Source: Yamadazyma tenuis
Lineage: Eukaryota > Ascomycota > Pichiomycetes > Serinales > Debaryomycetaceae
Direction of reading: 5' to 3'
Length of the DNA stretch: 64,000 nucleotides
Assembly (NCBI RefSeq): GCF_029203305.1
Contig: NC_089464.1
Location: forward strand, 1,178,001-1,242,000
The stretch's first letter is position 1. Each line of letters opens with the position of its first letter. This document shows positions 17,789 to 29,855 of this stretch, one piece after another. The notes beneath the pieces are model-generated. The model was not told where the DNA came from, searched no databases, and saw nothing but the letters and a program-made list of their open reading frames with translations. The translations under genes and the position numbers were made by a program.

Positions 17789-19213
17789 TTAGAAGGGTCT
17801 TCCAAAGTGAACCACTCCAGACTTAACTGTTGTCCCTGGAGTAGATGGTCCTGAACCATTTCCAACACTAGGGCCATTCTCACCCATATTCAATCCCCAG
17901 ATCAACCCTGAAAACTTGGAGAATAAGATGAAGTCGAATCCAGATTGTCTCAACAACTCTTTAAAGCATTCCATGATCAAATAGGCATGTAATGTCGAGG
18001 TCAATTGTTGGTTACTTTGGTTGTTTGAGGTGCTGGAGAAAAATTGGCGTACTACCGGAGATATAGGTAATAAATGTAACTCTTCTGCCAAGTATTCAAT
18101 GGAAGGTTTAGATGCTTTACCATCAGGTGTAGAAGACTTGTTCAACAACTGGCTTCCAATTAACTTCAAGTCTATGAAGTTAGGAAAGTATTTGTTGCAG
18201 TACCAGTGGAAATCTTCTTCATTGATTGGTAAAGCGTCGTTCTTCAATAAGCTAACAAAGTATCCAAGGTCATAACCACCATGGAAGCTCACCCAGTGGA
18301 TGGTTTTGTCTAAAAGTAACCCACTCTCAAGCATCAATTCGGCAAAATTGAAATGGTGAATACCTTCGGTCATTGCCAATTGGAAGTTTATTTGAGAATT
18401 CTGCGCCAACATTGACAAGTGTTCTTCGTTGAACATTTCTTTCGATATGTCGTATAAGAAGTTGAACTGCCAAATGATGGAGTTACTGAATTCATTGTTT
18501 TTGTTAACCTTTACCACGCATAATGATAACTGAATCAAATTCAATAAGTCAGCATTTGATCTTAACGTTTGAAAATGATAATCCGCTTGGGATTTAAAGG
18601 ATCCCACGGGCCTCGAAACTATCCCAGGGATTTCTTGGTGTATGGAGATATACACAGAGTTGACCTTGTCGTTAGCAAACGCCCTTAAAGCATGAAATTC
18701 ATGTTCCAAGTTATTACTCCAAACTTCACGAATAATGGGTACTTGGTGAGTAGGCTGTGGGATTGGAGCATGGGCTTGGAGCTGCTGCAACTGCTGAATA
18801 GGGTGAATTTGGTTTTGGAACTGTTGCTGCTGTTGGTAAGGAGCTTGAGGCTGTTGTTGAGGTTGTTGTTGTAACTGGTGCAATTGTTGCATCTGTTGCA
18901 TCTGTTGCATGTTAACACCTTGGTTGTTGTTGGACGAGACATTGTTGTTGTTTCCTCCGTTAATTATGGCCAACAATGGGTTAATGGCATTGGGAGTATT
19001 AACATTTGGCCCTTGGCCATGAGACTGTTGCTGTTGCTGTTGCTGCTGTTGTTGTTGTTGTTGTAAATGCTGGTTCAATATCTGTTGACGTTGTTGCAAA
19101 TGTTGTTGTTGTTGTAACTGGATCTGTGAAACCTGAGGTGATTGTGAATTATTATTCACTCCTTGCTGAGGCATCTGATGCTGTTGCAAGTACTGGATGT
19201 GAGGAACGTTCAT
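17789..19213 (-). CDS. POP2: Pop2/Caf1, CCR4-NOT deadenylase subunit
   Basis: Subunit of the cytoplasmic CCR4-NOT mRNA deadenylase that links Ccr4 to Not1. The first ATG, at 19213 (MNVPHIQYLQ), gives 474 aa; further upstream only a TTG opens the frame. The N-terminal 170 residues are Gln/Asn-rich with a 13-Gln run (51-63). The C-terminal CAF1 nuclease fold includes REVWSNNLEHEF, the exonuclease I region IHQEIPGIVSRPVG, WQFNF, HGGYDLGYFV and a C-terminal GLIWGLNMG. The family acidic first residue (D in DTEFPG) is His192 here, Glu194 and the Asp of YDLGY (about residue 315) are kept, and the late Asp is not evident. S. cerevisiae Pop2 is also divergent at these sites. Convergent with NOG2, 75 bp apart. 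Confidence 0.9.
   Translation of the reverse strand: MNVPHIQYLQQHQMPQQGVNNNSQSPQVSQIQLQQQQHLQQRQQILNQHLQQQQQQQQQQQQQSHGQGPNVNTPNAINPLLAIINGGNNNNVSSNNNQGVNMQQMQQMQQLHQLQQQPQQQPQAPYQQQQQFQNQIHPIQQLQQLQAHAPIPQPTHQVPIIREVWSNNLEHEFHALRAFANDKVNSVYISIHQEIPGIVSRPVGSFKSQADYHFQTLRSNADLLNLIQLSLCVVKVNKNNEFSNSIIWQFNFLYDISKEMFNEEHLSMLAQNSQINFQLAMTEGIHHFNFAELMLESGLLLDKTIHWVSFHGGYDLGYFVSLLKNDALPINEEDFHWYCNKYFPNFIDLKLIGSQLLNKSSTPDGKASKPSIEYLAEELHLLPISPVVRQFFSSTSNNQSNQQLTSTLHAYLIMECFKELLRQSGFDFILFSKFSGLIWGLNMGENGPSVGNGSGPSTPGTTVKSGVVHFGRPF
19025..19063 (-). repeat. polyglutamine tract in POP2
   Basis: Thirteen consecutive CAG/CAA codons, mixed rather than a pure triplet. Confidence 0.9.
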
Positions 19214-19469
19214 GTTAGAAAAAGAGAAGCCAGCTTTTGGTGGTGTAACTGATATTTTTCCTGAACTGAATGTAAGATTCAAATATCACTGGATACTTCG
19301 ATTCCAGAGTTAAATATTGGAGTTTCTCTAATGTCTAGCCACCTAATTGTAATGTCAGTGCAATCAGGTTTTTCGTTGAAAATACCTCGCACTTTTTTAT
19401 TTTTGTGTTACTTTTGCAAATATAGATTTTGAGATGTAATTATACAATAGAAAGCAGTATACATATTCG

Positions 19470-20684
19470 TTACAACTGTTCTCTGAAGTTGGTGGGCTCC
19501 CTCGTGGAGCCTTGGAGGAAGTCATGTTCCCCTACTTTTCTGGGCTTTATAATTGTTTGGATAAGAAATGCAATTGCCAACGCGAGAGACAAGACTGCCA
19601 CCACCAAGTAAACCACTCCCAAAGCATAATTGCGGCCTCCAAAGATCGAATTCGTAGTTATCACCAACGACTTGGTTCCGTGGAAAATCGATACCGGATA
19701 GTTGAGAACAATTTGGGTCTCGTAAGTTCCTGATGATAATGTCTCAGTTTTGTTGACTCCATAAAGCTTGTAAAAAGAAGACAATCCTGCTGTTCTCATC
19801 CAGTTCTGTAAGAGCTCCCACAGCTGAAGGTCAGGGATGTTGGATTTGGTGTACCCTTTCGGATACATTTTGTACCAGTTTGGCGGAGGAACAATATCAC
19901 TTGGATCGTACTTAGTTTTCTTATACTTATGCTTAACATCAGAAGACCAGGAGATTCCGGTTTGAGACAACACGTATGTTTCGTTGTCTTGGGTGGATTT
20001 GGTATTCAACAAGGTCAAGTTTGAAATCGAATCATTGAAGTACGAATTTGGAATCAACCCACATGGATAGATGATTTTCTTGTCGTCTCCGGACCCTTCA
20101 AAGTCCAAAGGAGAACAGTTATCATCCACATCATGTGCTGACACGGCTATTCCTTTTAACTGCTCCAAATCATAACTCTCGACATACTTCCGGTGGTTCT
20201 GGTGAAAATTGGTCAAGTGGTAATATGCATAAATTGGAGGCTTCAAATCCTTGGGAAGATTAAACTGAATATAGCACGTACTGATCTCATCTCCAAAGCT
20301 ATCTTTTGCTGAGTCAGTTCTCCACTTGAACTCCGGACTCGTGTTTTTGGAGCGAAAATGATGTCCCACGTAACTAGAAGGAACTGCTTTGAACGAACTA
20401 CTGGCTTTCGAGGCACAATGGGTATAGTCAATAGACAAATACTCAATGTTTGCAACGGTATATATGATTCCAATTCCCAATGGACCAAAAATACATGCTA
20501 GCACAAACAAAAAGGGTATCACAGATTTTGGCGTCATTATAGGTTGCCAGGCCTTCAATCTTTGCTGGCGGAAAGCAGTATTTGGCGGTTTCCTAGATTT
20601 ATGGATCTTGGACTTGTTGGCATTGATATCATCATTGTCGCTATCAGAGTTATAATCGCCCCTTCTTTTCCTTAAGAAATTCAT
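19470..20684 (-). CDS. CDC50/LEM3 family phospholipid flippase subunit
   Basis: Non-catalytic beta-subunit that chaperones P4-ATPase flippases from the ER to Golgi, endosome or plasma membrane. 404 aa with the family layout: basic N-tail, helix 1 (VIPFLFVLACIFGPLGIGII, about 55-77), a large lumenal domain with glycosylation sequons and cysteines, and helix 2 (YALGVVYLVVAVLSLALAI, about 352-375). RRQLKAWQP-like RQQRLKAWQPIMTP before helix 1 and the GGRNYALG stretch before helix 2 are conserved family motifs. S. cerevisiae has three members (CDC50, LEM3, CRF1); I cannot assign which. Confidence 0.92.
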   Translation of the reverse strand: MNFLRKRRGDYNSDSDNDDINANKSKIHKSRKPPNTAFRQQRLKAWQPIMTPKSVIPFLFVLACIFGPLGIGIIYTVANIEYLSIDYTHCASKASSSFKAVPSSYVGHHFRSKNTSPEFKWRTDSAKDSFGDEISTCYIQFNLPKDLKPPIYAYYHLTNFHQNHRKYVESYDLEQLKGIAVSAHDVDDNCSPLDFEGSGDDKKIIYPCGLIPNSYFNDSISNLTLLNTKSTQDNETYVLSQTGISWSSDVKHKYKKTKYDPSDIVPPPNWYKMYPKGYTKSNIPDLQLWELLQNWMRTAGLSSFYKLYGVNKTETLSSGTYETQIVLNYPVSIFHGTKSLVITTNSIFGGRNYALGVVYLVVAVLSLALAIAFLIQTIIKPRKVGEHDFLQGSTREPTNFREQL

Positions 20685-20833
20685 CTGGTAAAATAATGGC
20701 TGAGTTTTGATTTGGTTTTCTGGTTTGGTTTTCTACGAGAAAAGTGCGACCACTTGATGATGGATACGTTTATGATAGCGTATGTACAAATAGTGAATTA
20801 AGGTATAAATCAGATGGTGACAGACCTACTAGA

Positions 20834-22054
20834 TCACTTTTTCTTTGGGACCTGTTTTTTGTCATTCTTACGTTTGGCGTCGTGGGGTTTTTCTTTGGCT
20901 TTAGGATCTTTTCTACCGTTCTTGGATTCTCTCACCTCCAAAAAAATGGTGATACCATTGACAACGGTTTTCTTGGCCCCCAAAGCCTTTCTTTGGCCAT
21001 CGACGTTAAGAAAGTCAATTAATGCAATGTTGGAGTTCTGTTTGAAAAACTTTATTTCTCCGAAGTTCATTTTCAAGTGGTCTTTCAAGTCGTCTTCCTT
21101 GATATCTTCGCAGCCACGGACGTAGATGGGAAACCAATCTTCCTTTTTGTACTTGCCGTTGGGCAAGGCCGAAGGCGATGGTACGGGAGTAGGAGCGGTA
21201 GCAACACCGGTGGGCTTCTTGGCAGCGGTTTTGGGGACAGAAGCGGGTTTAGGAGATTTATCTTTCGCAGTTGCAGCCAAAGCAGCCCAGGAAAGAGGGC
21301 CAGAAGCAGGAGCCGGTTCTTCGGTCTTTTCCTTATCGAACTCAACAGCTTCCAATTCGGGTTCAGGTTGTTCCTTTTCAGAAACATCTGACTTTGCTGC
21401 TTCGCTTTCTTCAACCTGCTCCTCAGCCACTTCCTCAGGTTCTTCGGCAGGTTCGTCCACGTCATCGACAGTAACTCCATTTTGAGTGGGTTCTTCTTCA
21501 GCGAGTTCCTCTACAACTGCAATCTCAGTCTGCTTCTCTTTCTCGACGATTTTGTCGTGTTTGAAGTCGTAGTCGATGAACCTCAAGATGTCGTTGGCAA
21601 CCTCGTAGTTGGACTCGTTGATACCGCAAGATAAAATAAACGTTTGGTTGAATTGGTAGTAAGGCGAGGAGTTCTTGGACCATTCTCCATTGACCACAAT
21701 CAATATACTGTTTCTCAAACTGATTTGAATATCAGCATTGATAACAATGATCTTGTTTTTGATTTGAGCAGCCTGCAAATCCTTGTACAACGATTTGATG
21801 GACTCGGTGCCGGTGGCCTGACGAACGGCTTGGGAAACACCGGGGATGTCGCCGTGGCTTATCGACGCTTCGGAGTTGTACAATTTATATAAGTTTTCCG
21901 GGTTCTTGTTGTACATCTCATAGTAGGATTCAATAAAGAACCATCCAATGGAATTAGCACGGTCGAGTCCCAACTTCACGGCCGATGGTTTGGCATCAGT
22001 CTGACCGGCTTCTCCTTTGGTGTCACTTCCTCCAACGTCCGAACTACTCGTCAT
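20834..22054 (-). CDS. BRE5: Bre5/G3BP-like NTF2- and RRM-domain protein
   Basis: Cofactor of the Ubp3 deubiquitinase in yeast and relative of the stress-granule protein G3BP. The start MTSSSDVGGS at 22054 is chosen over an upstream ATG (22111) that adds a non-family leader; this gives 406 aa. Domain order: NTF2-like domain (about 25-155, with GWFFIESYYEMYNKNPENLY), acidic Glu/Pro-rich linker, Ala/Pro/Lys-rich segment containing GPLSWAALAA, RRM-like domain (about 295-370, IYVRGCEDIKEDDLKDHL), and a basic Lys-rich tail. Next to UBC1 on the same strand, another ubiquitin-system gene, though no functional link is implied. Confidence 0.88.
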   Translation of the reverse strand: MTSSSDVGGSDTKGEAGQTDAKPSAVKLGLDRANSIGWFFIESYYEMYNKNPENLYKLYNSEASISHGDIPGVSQAVRQATGTESIKSLYKDLQAAQIKNKIIVINADIQISLRNSILIVVNGEWSKNSSPYYQFNQTFILSCGINESNYEVANDILRFIDYDFKHDKIVEKEKQTEIAVVEELAEEEPTQNGVTVDDVDEPAEEPEEVAEEQVEESEAAKSDVSEKEQPEPELEAVEFDKEKTEEPAPASGPLSWAALAATAKDKSPKPASVPKTAAKKPTGVATAPTPVPSPSALPNGKYKKEDWFPIYVRGCEDIKEDDLKDHLKMNFGEIKFFKQNSNIALIDFLNVDGQRKALGAKKTVVNGITIFLEVRESKNGRKDPKAKEKPHDAKRKNDKKQVPKKK

Positions 22055-22282
22055 GAATTTATGTCCACAAATATGATTTGATTCGAATTTGAATTTGAGT
22101 TTCCACCTCAACTTATCTCACAGTTTCAAAAAATTTTCACTTTCTTGATACATGCACTACCGCCACCTTAAGTTCATACTGTGTATTCTTAATTATATAG
22201 AAACTACAACAATGACATCCATGAGCGTAGAGTATAAGGACATAGGGATTAGAACCACGTATAAATTCCTAGTGCATCACGA

Positions 22283-22942
22283 TTACTGACATTCTTTCAA
22301 AAGCTCCTCCAAGATCTTGTTCTCTGTTTCACTCTTGTTACTAACACTATTCAAGTTCTTGATCCCCATTCTCCGAAGCACCTCAATGGTCTTGTCTCTG
22401 GGGAACCCCATGTTCTCGAATTGAACAACGATGTCGTTGTCAATTCCATAAAGGGCCGAATCACTCAATTCTGCTTGACCCGCATCCACATCACTGGCGT
22501 AAATCTTAGTCCAATATGCTGCCGTATCATTGAATCCCTTCTTGTCACTCAAGTAGTGCTTGGCAACCTCGGCATCTTGAGGGTCATCGGGCTCCGGCGA
22601 CTGTAACAATGACTGCAAAGAAATCAAAGACGATTTCAACGTCAAGATTGGAGACCAGGCATCTTTCAAGATGTCCAAGCAAATGGCACCGGTTACAGAT
22701 GATATATTGGGGTGGTAGATCTTGGTGATGAACTTCATTTGTGGAGGTTTGAAAGGATATTCACTGGGGACATTTATATCCACTTGGAAGTTACCACCCT
22801 CATAAGGAGTACCTGGAGGTCCTTTAAAAACTCCCGTTAAGTGGGTCAAATCGGTCTCATTGTTGAGCTTCAAGCTCACACCTGAATGGGAATCTTGCTT
22901 GCATTCTTCTAGCTCTTTGGCGATTCTTTTCACTCTGGACAT
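22283..22942 (-). CDS. UBC1: ubiquitin-conjugating enzyme E2 Ubc1
   Basis: E2 that works in ubiquitin chain extension (E2-25K class). 219 aa: UBC fold (1-150) with [16 protein letters not shown] placing the active-site cysteine at residue 88, as in S. cerevisiae Ubc1, and a C-terminal UBA domain (about 176-219, [22 protein letters not shown]). Length and domain order match the family fully. Confidence 0.96.
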   Translation of the reverse strand: MSRVKRIAKELEECKQDSHSGVSLKLNNETDLTHLTGVFKGPPGTPYEGGNFQVDINVPSEYPFKPPQMKFITKIYHPNISSVTGAICLDILKDAWSPILTLKSSLISLQSLLQSPEPDDPQDAEVAKHYLSDKKGFNDTAAYWTKIYASDVDAGQAELSDSALYGIDNDIVVQFENMGFPRDKTIEVLRRMGIKNLNSVSNKSETENKILEELLKECQ

Positions 22943-23120
22943 TTTTGATCTGTTGTGTTTGTGAACCTACACTGGTGGAATTTGCGGTTTTTCAAATTCG
23001 ATCGATTTGTGAGAAACCAAAATATTGGTATTCGAATCACACGACCGAGTTTGAAAAGAAAGATATATTTTAGTAATATTCTACATAGCTAATTTACAGC
23101 CAGCATAAACTGGTTTCTTA

Positions 23121-26100
23121 TTATGGGGTGGTAGTGATGTTTGTGTACAATGAATCAAATACCAATTTGATTTCGGGTGGCGAATTCTTGACAAACGGCA
23201 ACTCAAAAAAGTTGTAGGTATCGTTCTTGATCAACTCTGTGAGCAAAATCGTCAATCCCCATTGATGTGGTTTGTTCACCACATGTCTTTCGAGCAACAC
23301 TCTGGTGATAAGCTCTTGAACTGTGATCCTGCTTTCACTGTTGCTCCAGGTCTTTGCGTTGAAGAAGTGTAAAAATAATCCCACCAGCCAGTTTGTGTGG
23401 GTGTTAGGATACCTTAACTGATTCGCCAAAGCGTTAATGAGGTGGAACTTAAACTCAGTAGATCCGATGCTCAACAAGTCAAAGAATATAGACACATGCG
23501 CATCCTTAGGTTGGAAAGCACCCCCATTTTCTTGACCTTCTGACAAAGTTACGTATAAAACCAACGAGTTGATAAGACCGACGTTGTAGTTAACAGAATC
23601 AAACTCAAACTCTTTAACTTGTTTAGGTTTACTCAATTTCAATCCGTTGTAAACAGCCTTGATCAACCCAGGACCAGGAATTCTCAAATAGTTGTCCACT
23701 GGTCTCCTCAATCCCAGTTTGACGATATCTTCAGTTGGGTCCAAAAAGATGATAGGAGCTTTCTTCATGTCGCTAATTCTCTCAACCTTCAATCCCCGTT
23801 TGAACGGGTTCTCTAAGGTGATTCCCTTTGGAGTTGCGCTCAACACAATATTTCTCAATTGGATGTAGCTGGCAGGAATGCAAGCTAATAACTGCAAGTA
23901 GTTTTCGCTGAAAAAATCAGGATAGTCATGGAATAATCCAACAAAGATACGGTTGATGGCTTTAAAAATAACACAAATCACATCATAGTTGACTGATTCA
24001 TCTACTGAGTAAATGGATTCAAATCTCAATAATGGTGTCAAAAGCTTAACCAATATTCCGTGTCCCGTCTTATTAGGTAATTCCAATACCCTAGGTAAGA
24101 ACATTCTGTGGCTTATTAATGAAATCCACGCAAAGGTGAATCCTGGGAAGATAATTGGTTGCAAAGAATAGAAGATATCACCAACAAAGTTGAAAAATTG
24201 AATATCCATATGAACAGTAGCATCAACTTGCATCATGGAAGCATCATTCCAGTAACACAACAAAGACGAAAAGAACTTGAAGTAAGCTCTTTCGCTCCAT
24301 TGACCATTGGACGATTCGTGATCATTTGTAAATGAAACGAGAATCACACCCATAATATTTTTGAAATACTCGACGGCATCTTCAACATTATTCTTGTCGA
24401 ACTTAATAAGAATATGGACTATCAAGGCCGCCAAAGCATCCACCACTAGCAAAGCTTCATGCTGTGTTCTACTTCTAATATCATGTTCCATAGCAAAAGA
24501 AGTGATAGATACTTCAATGGCCGACTTGAAGAACATACTGAAGAGTTCCGGATCTGTCAAAATCTCCGTCTTGAATAAACCTTTGACAAACTCGTCCTTT
24601 AATTCTTCATTGCAGTCACCGTGAGTCAATAACTTGAACCATTCGGTGAAAATATAACCCAATTGACTGTACATTTCACTGTTGGCAGTCACTAGAGCGT
24701 TATCATTTAAGAGCTCAAAAAGTTTATCGCGAGCTTCTCTAGCTTCTTTGGTACCTTCAATGGATTGGTCACCTTCGTATTTGGATAAGCTGGCTAACGA
24801 CAATGCAAACTCTGATCTCAAAGCAATAGGTCTTGGATCTTTGCTGGTGTATATGATTCCCAACAAATTAGCTGCAAAGGTGACTATCAATGGATTCTTG
24901 GTCTCCGTGATCAATTTACTGATCGATGTATCCAACTTAGTTGGTTGGATCAACTGCACCTTCAATAAAGAGTACATGACAGATATGTTCAACTTTCTCT
25001 GATCTGAGGAATGAACTAACCACCAAGTCACATCCTTCGCAGTTGAAGGAGAATATTCACACAATTTGTCCAAGATTACCACATAGATCTCATTACTGAT
25101 TGGATTTTCGTGAGCTTGAGTGAAAAGGCAGTTAACAGCATATTGCGCAACCTTTAGCAACAATTCGGGATACTTCAAAGCATTCCCTTGTGCGAGCGTC
25201 AACACATTGGTAATACATTGCATGATCACATGGTCTTGAGGTATCTCTGCCAAAGTGGTAGTGTAATTATCGGCAAGACTCAGGATAGCTTTGTCACAAC
25301 TTTGAGTGATGGCAGCGAACAACTGATCAGTAATGGCAGTAGTATCATCCTGGGGCACAGGAAGTCCAGGGGCACCCGGTTGCTGTTGTTGAGGGGGATG
25401 CAAAAGAGCACTGGTAGGTGGAGCTTGTGGTTGACCCAAAGATTGCAATCCTTGAGGTTGAGGAGGTGCTTGAGGCTGGGAAACAACTTCAGGACGAACA
25501 ATAGAAGCACTAAAGTTCTCATAAACAGCCAATTGACTTGGTAAGAGACCTTCTGGTTTCAAACCCAATGGAGGTTGTAAGTTTAATGCGTAACCGTTGG
25601 CATCCTTTTCCACAAAACGTTGACCAGGTTGGTTCTGTTCCCTTTCAAGAACACTATACTTCATTTTCTCTTCAATGAGTTCAATGATGTTTCCCACTGC
25701 AAGTTTGTTTACAATGTCAACACACAAATCAACATTCGATTGAATTGCTGAGCTCAACTCTCCTAATGGAATGTCGTTAGGATTGAGTTGATGCGATAAT
25801 AGTCTGACCATAAAAGCTTGTATTGTTTCAATAAGGATTTTCCGGCCACTTGAGCCAATAATACTTTGAGCTAACTTAACAGCCAAAGACTGGTAACTCT
25901 TACGGAATTTGTTGATATCTCCCTCGTAAGCAAAGTCCTTCTTAATCAAAGCCTCAGTTGTTGTAATGACAGATTCACTTGTCTTACTCAAGATTGGAAC
26001 AGCACATTCTCGCACAGCTCTTGATAACGAAGCTTGGAAAGCCCTTCTAAGGTTCGGGTTAGTGGTGAAAATAGTGTTACCAACTAAAGTACTGAAGGAA

Positions 26101-26235
26101 GTATCCAATCCTCCAGCAGTTGGCTTTGGTTGTCCTTGAGGTTTGGGTTGAGGTAAACCTTGAGGTGGAATTTGGCCCGAAAGGCTTGGAATTCCACCAT
26201 CTTCGGAACCTCTCTGTTGGATATGTTGGCCTTGT

Positions 26236-26276
<41 letters not shown>

Positions 26277-26334
26277 TTGCTGTTGCTGTTGTTGCTGTTG
26301 CTGTTGTTGCTGTTGCTGTTGTTGCTGTTGCTGT

Positions 26335-26369
<35 letters not shown>

Positions 26370-26418
26370 TTGTTGTTGTTGAAGCTGAAGTTGAAGTAGC
26401 TGTTGCTGCTGCTGTTGC

Positions 26419-26458
<40 letters not shown>

Positions 26459-29400
26459 GCTGTTGCTGTTGTAACAACTGATGTTGAGACATTTGAGAAG
26501 GTTGAAATTGAGCAGGGGGGAGGTGAGCTTGTCCATCAAGGGCCAACTTGGAAAAGTCATTGACCAAAGGATTAGCATTCTGCTGGATACCAAACATTGC
26601 AGCCAAAGCAGCAGGATTTGGTGGATGGCTTCTTACAATTGTTGAAGGCTCAACATCGGAAATCTTCATGTTAAATGAGTTTAATAAGACTTCAATCTCA
26701 AACTTCAGATTCAATTTCAAGTCAGCACAATCATAAAGTTCGACCAAAACTTTAATGATACCAAGTACCCAGGGATTGGGTAAGTTGAAAATCTTCGAGT
26801 ATTTGGCTTGATCTAAGATTTTGCAAACAAAAGGAATAACGTAAGGCAAGGTTTTGAAATCATAGGCTTCCACTAACAAAAACTTCACTCCAATGTGAGT
26901 TCTCTTCAATGCTTTGTCTGAAGCCAAAGTAATCTGACCTAACCACGATCCCAAGTTTTTCAAATGAGAACGTTCAAGAGATGTATCCTTGAAGTTTCTA
27001 ATCAAAAAGCTGACTTCCCTCAAAGAAACGCTCAAAACGTATTCATAGAATATAGGATCATCGAATTCCTGAACAAGCTCACAGTATAATCTATGATTAT
27101 TAGGTTCAGACTTGGCTCTATCGGCAACCAAATAGTCGGCAAACCACAAGAAGAAGTTCTCAATCAAATAGTCTTTGATTTCAGGCAATTTGCTATTCAA
27201 GTTGTCGCCAGTCAAGTTGTTAACAAAGAAAAGTAATCTGTCAGTAACATTTTCATTGGGTTTTTCCTGTTGGATGCTTCCAATGATCTGGTCGGAGATA
27301 GTTATCGATTGATATTTTATTCCACCGTCCTCAGTTGATTTGTTTATCAGCATTGGTTGTCCACTGGAGTTCGATGAATCAGGTCTACTACCATTGAAGG
27401 ATTGATCATCACAAGGAATACCGTTTGACGCATCCTTGACTATCTGGTACATCTTGGCATGTGCGGACAATGAGTTACACTCCAATAGATGCTTACAGTA
27501 GTTTGGGTACTCGTGTAATCTTGACTTGAAGTTGTATAACGCCTGGACTGCAAACTTGAACAAGTGAGAATCTTGTGGTTGATTACAAGACTCCCAAATA
27601 AAATTCAATGCAACAGTTAAAGTAGTTCCTTGAATGATATCTTTTTGTAATAATGCACCAAACAACAAAGATGTGGAAGCCAAGGCAGTCAAAGGATATT
27701 CTGAGAAGAATCTGTATTCATCCAATAATGAGTGGATCATACAAGCGAAGATATCTTGATCGTGTGGGATATCACTTGACTTGAACTTAATCAACATATC
27801 AACTATTTCTTTGATATCCAATTCTTTGTTGTACATCTTCGAATAATAGGCTTTCATCTCTTGCTCAACTGGTTCAGGGAATACATTGGATACCTTGTCA
27901 TTTTCAAGAATAGCACCATCGTGACCACAGCCAAAGTTGATTAATCTTGGATAAGTGGTTAACAACTGTAACTGTAATGCCTTCAATTTCTCACCATTAA
28001 GGAATCCAGCATGTCTGGTAAGAATCCCTAATAAGTGAAATACAGTAGCTACACCTAATACCTTGGTTTTGGTAATGAGGTTAGTGTCTTCTGTAGACTT
28101 GACCTCCAATATCTCTAAGATGGCTTGAACGACAATAGGTCTCTTATTTGGATCATTCAACAATGAATCAATCAATGGTTTACAATCAAAGTCCAAAACC
28201 GAGGAACAAATTGCCAAGTTCAACCCCATGGTGATATTGATATTCAAGAACTGGGTTAATAAACTATCAAACAAGTTCAGTTGTAACATGGCGCGGCTGA
28301 TAGTCAAGATTGCATCAGTATTCTTGCGGAGGTTGTAATAGTTGAAAAGCTTATTCATAAGAGCGCCTTGTTCTCTTTCATTGAATTTCTGAATTACATT
28401 TCTCAAAAACTTACTCTCATTTGTGAGCAACGTGTCCAACAAGTTGTTCAAAACCCCTTCGATGAATGGGTTACCCTCGTTCACGAAAGTGATACATGCG
28501 CAAAGCATGTATTCTGGGAAAGTATGGCAGTGATGATCGAACAATTTGGAGATTTCGGAGTCAATTGACTTTTCATTCAAGGGCTTTTTAGATGCCGCGT
28601 ATTGGCTAACAACTTTCAACTCTAAGCGGCCGACATTGATATATGCTATAGGAGTTCTTCTACCCAATTGAGATTCAATTGGAGTCTCAACATCGTCAAA
28701 ACCTCTCGTCAAGAAAGGAGATGTGCCAAGGTCATAACAACCTTGCTTAGGGTCAGCCGTGAGAAGTGTATACAACAAGACGTTGCTGAAGCTCCAATCA
28801 ACACTCAATGCAATGTCTAACAAGCCAGGACGGAAATCAATGGCAGCTATGAATTGATTTATGTTTAAGAATGATGGAGCTACAGCCTTCGATGCAGATA
28901 AGGTCTCTTGAGCCTTGGAAAACACTAATAACCAGTCGATTTTAATGGCGGGGTCAGAATCAAGAAGCTTAAATGTGGTTTGCAATTGGGCACCTTTGGC
29001 AGATGATTCAGGGAATGATTTGCACGTAGACAAACCTTTCAAAGGATTAGATGGCAAGTTCGTAGATCCTGGTGAAATAACCTCTGCAATTACCAAAGCC
29101 AATGACAGATCGATTTCCTTTTTATCTATTTTTAACATGACAGGCAACAAATTTCCAGGATTAATACCCTTCAAATCCTTATTTACCTCGATCAATAATT
29201 CTTTGAAAGACATATTAGGTAAACTTTTAGTGGTAAGTTCAAGAATGTTTAATTTTAAAGTAGGATCAATGGTTCTTTCTAATGTGATGGCGGCCAATAA
29301 TTTAGCAGCTGGAGGAAAGTTTTTGTTACTGATGGTAGCAGCGAAAAAGGGGGCAAATTCAAAGCTTTCAGTGAAAAAGCTAGCTCTTTGTGTGATATTG

Positions 29401-29855
29401 GTAGCAAGTACAAGAAGTTTTGCTTTGTCTGCTTCAGTGTACGAGGTGCAGAACTCTCCGAAGAAGTATAATCCAAGTACTGGTCCGACTCTAACTCTTT
29501 CAACAAAATCTAAAACCGAGATTGAGTTGAATAACTTTTCGAAATATGGATGATATAAACCAATGTCACGGAAAGCGTTCAAATGAAATAATAGACTGTC
29601 TTCAAGTATTTGTTCTAATGGACTAAGTTCAGTGGTGTTTTCAGTATAACTTATGGAAACTAAACTTAATAATTTACCGAAATAATGAGGGAGAACTGAT
29701 CTGGAACTATTAGATAAAATGTAATTGATTTCTTCAAGTCGAACACGATAATTATCTTCTGTAGTGGTAGATAGTAAAATGAATAACTGATTGATGATGC
29801 TTTTCTCTACTTCTAATAAGATGCCCGGTGGGCTTTTTTGGTAATTGAGACTCAC
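23121..29855 (-). CDS. NOT1: Not1 scaffold of the CCR4-NOT complex, without an AUG at its start
   Basis: Large scaffold (about 2244 aa) that binds Pop2/Caf1, Not2/Not5 and other factors for mRNA deadenylation and transcriptional control. N-terminal helical HEAT-like region, a Gln-rich insert with an 80-codon polyQ tract (about residues 1129-1208), the CAF1-binding/CN9BD-like region, DUF3819-like segment, and the C-terminal Not1 domain (NPFKRGLKVERI, AFQPKDAHVSIFFDLL, HFFNAKTWSN). The coordinate 29855 is a GTG codon beginning (GTG)SLNYQKSPPG; the frame has no ATG until residue 214 (29213), although the intervening sequence is clearly coding, and the upstream leader has no ATG in any frame. So initiation is at a non-AUG codon, at an undetected upstream exon, or the GTG is a substitution or error for ATG. 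Confidence 0.9.
26232..26471 (-). repeat. polyglutamine tract in NOT1
   Basis: Eighty CAA/CAG codons interrupted by a short LLQLQLQ patch. The CAA/CAG alternation suggests expansion by unequal exchange of mixed codon blocks; length is likely polymorphic between strains. Confidence 0.9.

Noticed and set aside
26084..26593. Asn/Ser-rich and Leu/Val-rich frames across 26.1-26.6 kb
   Set aside because: Alternate frames and antisense of the NOT1 polyQ codons.
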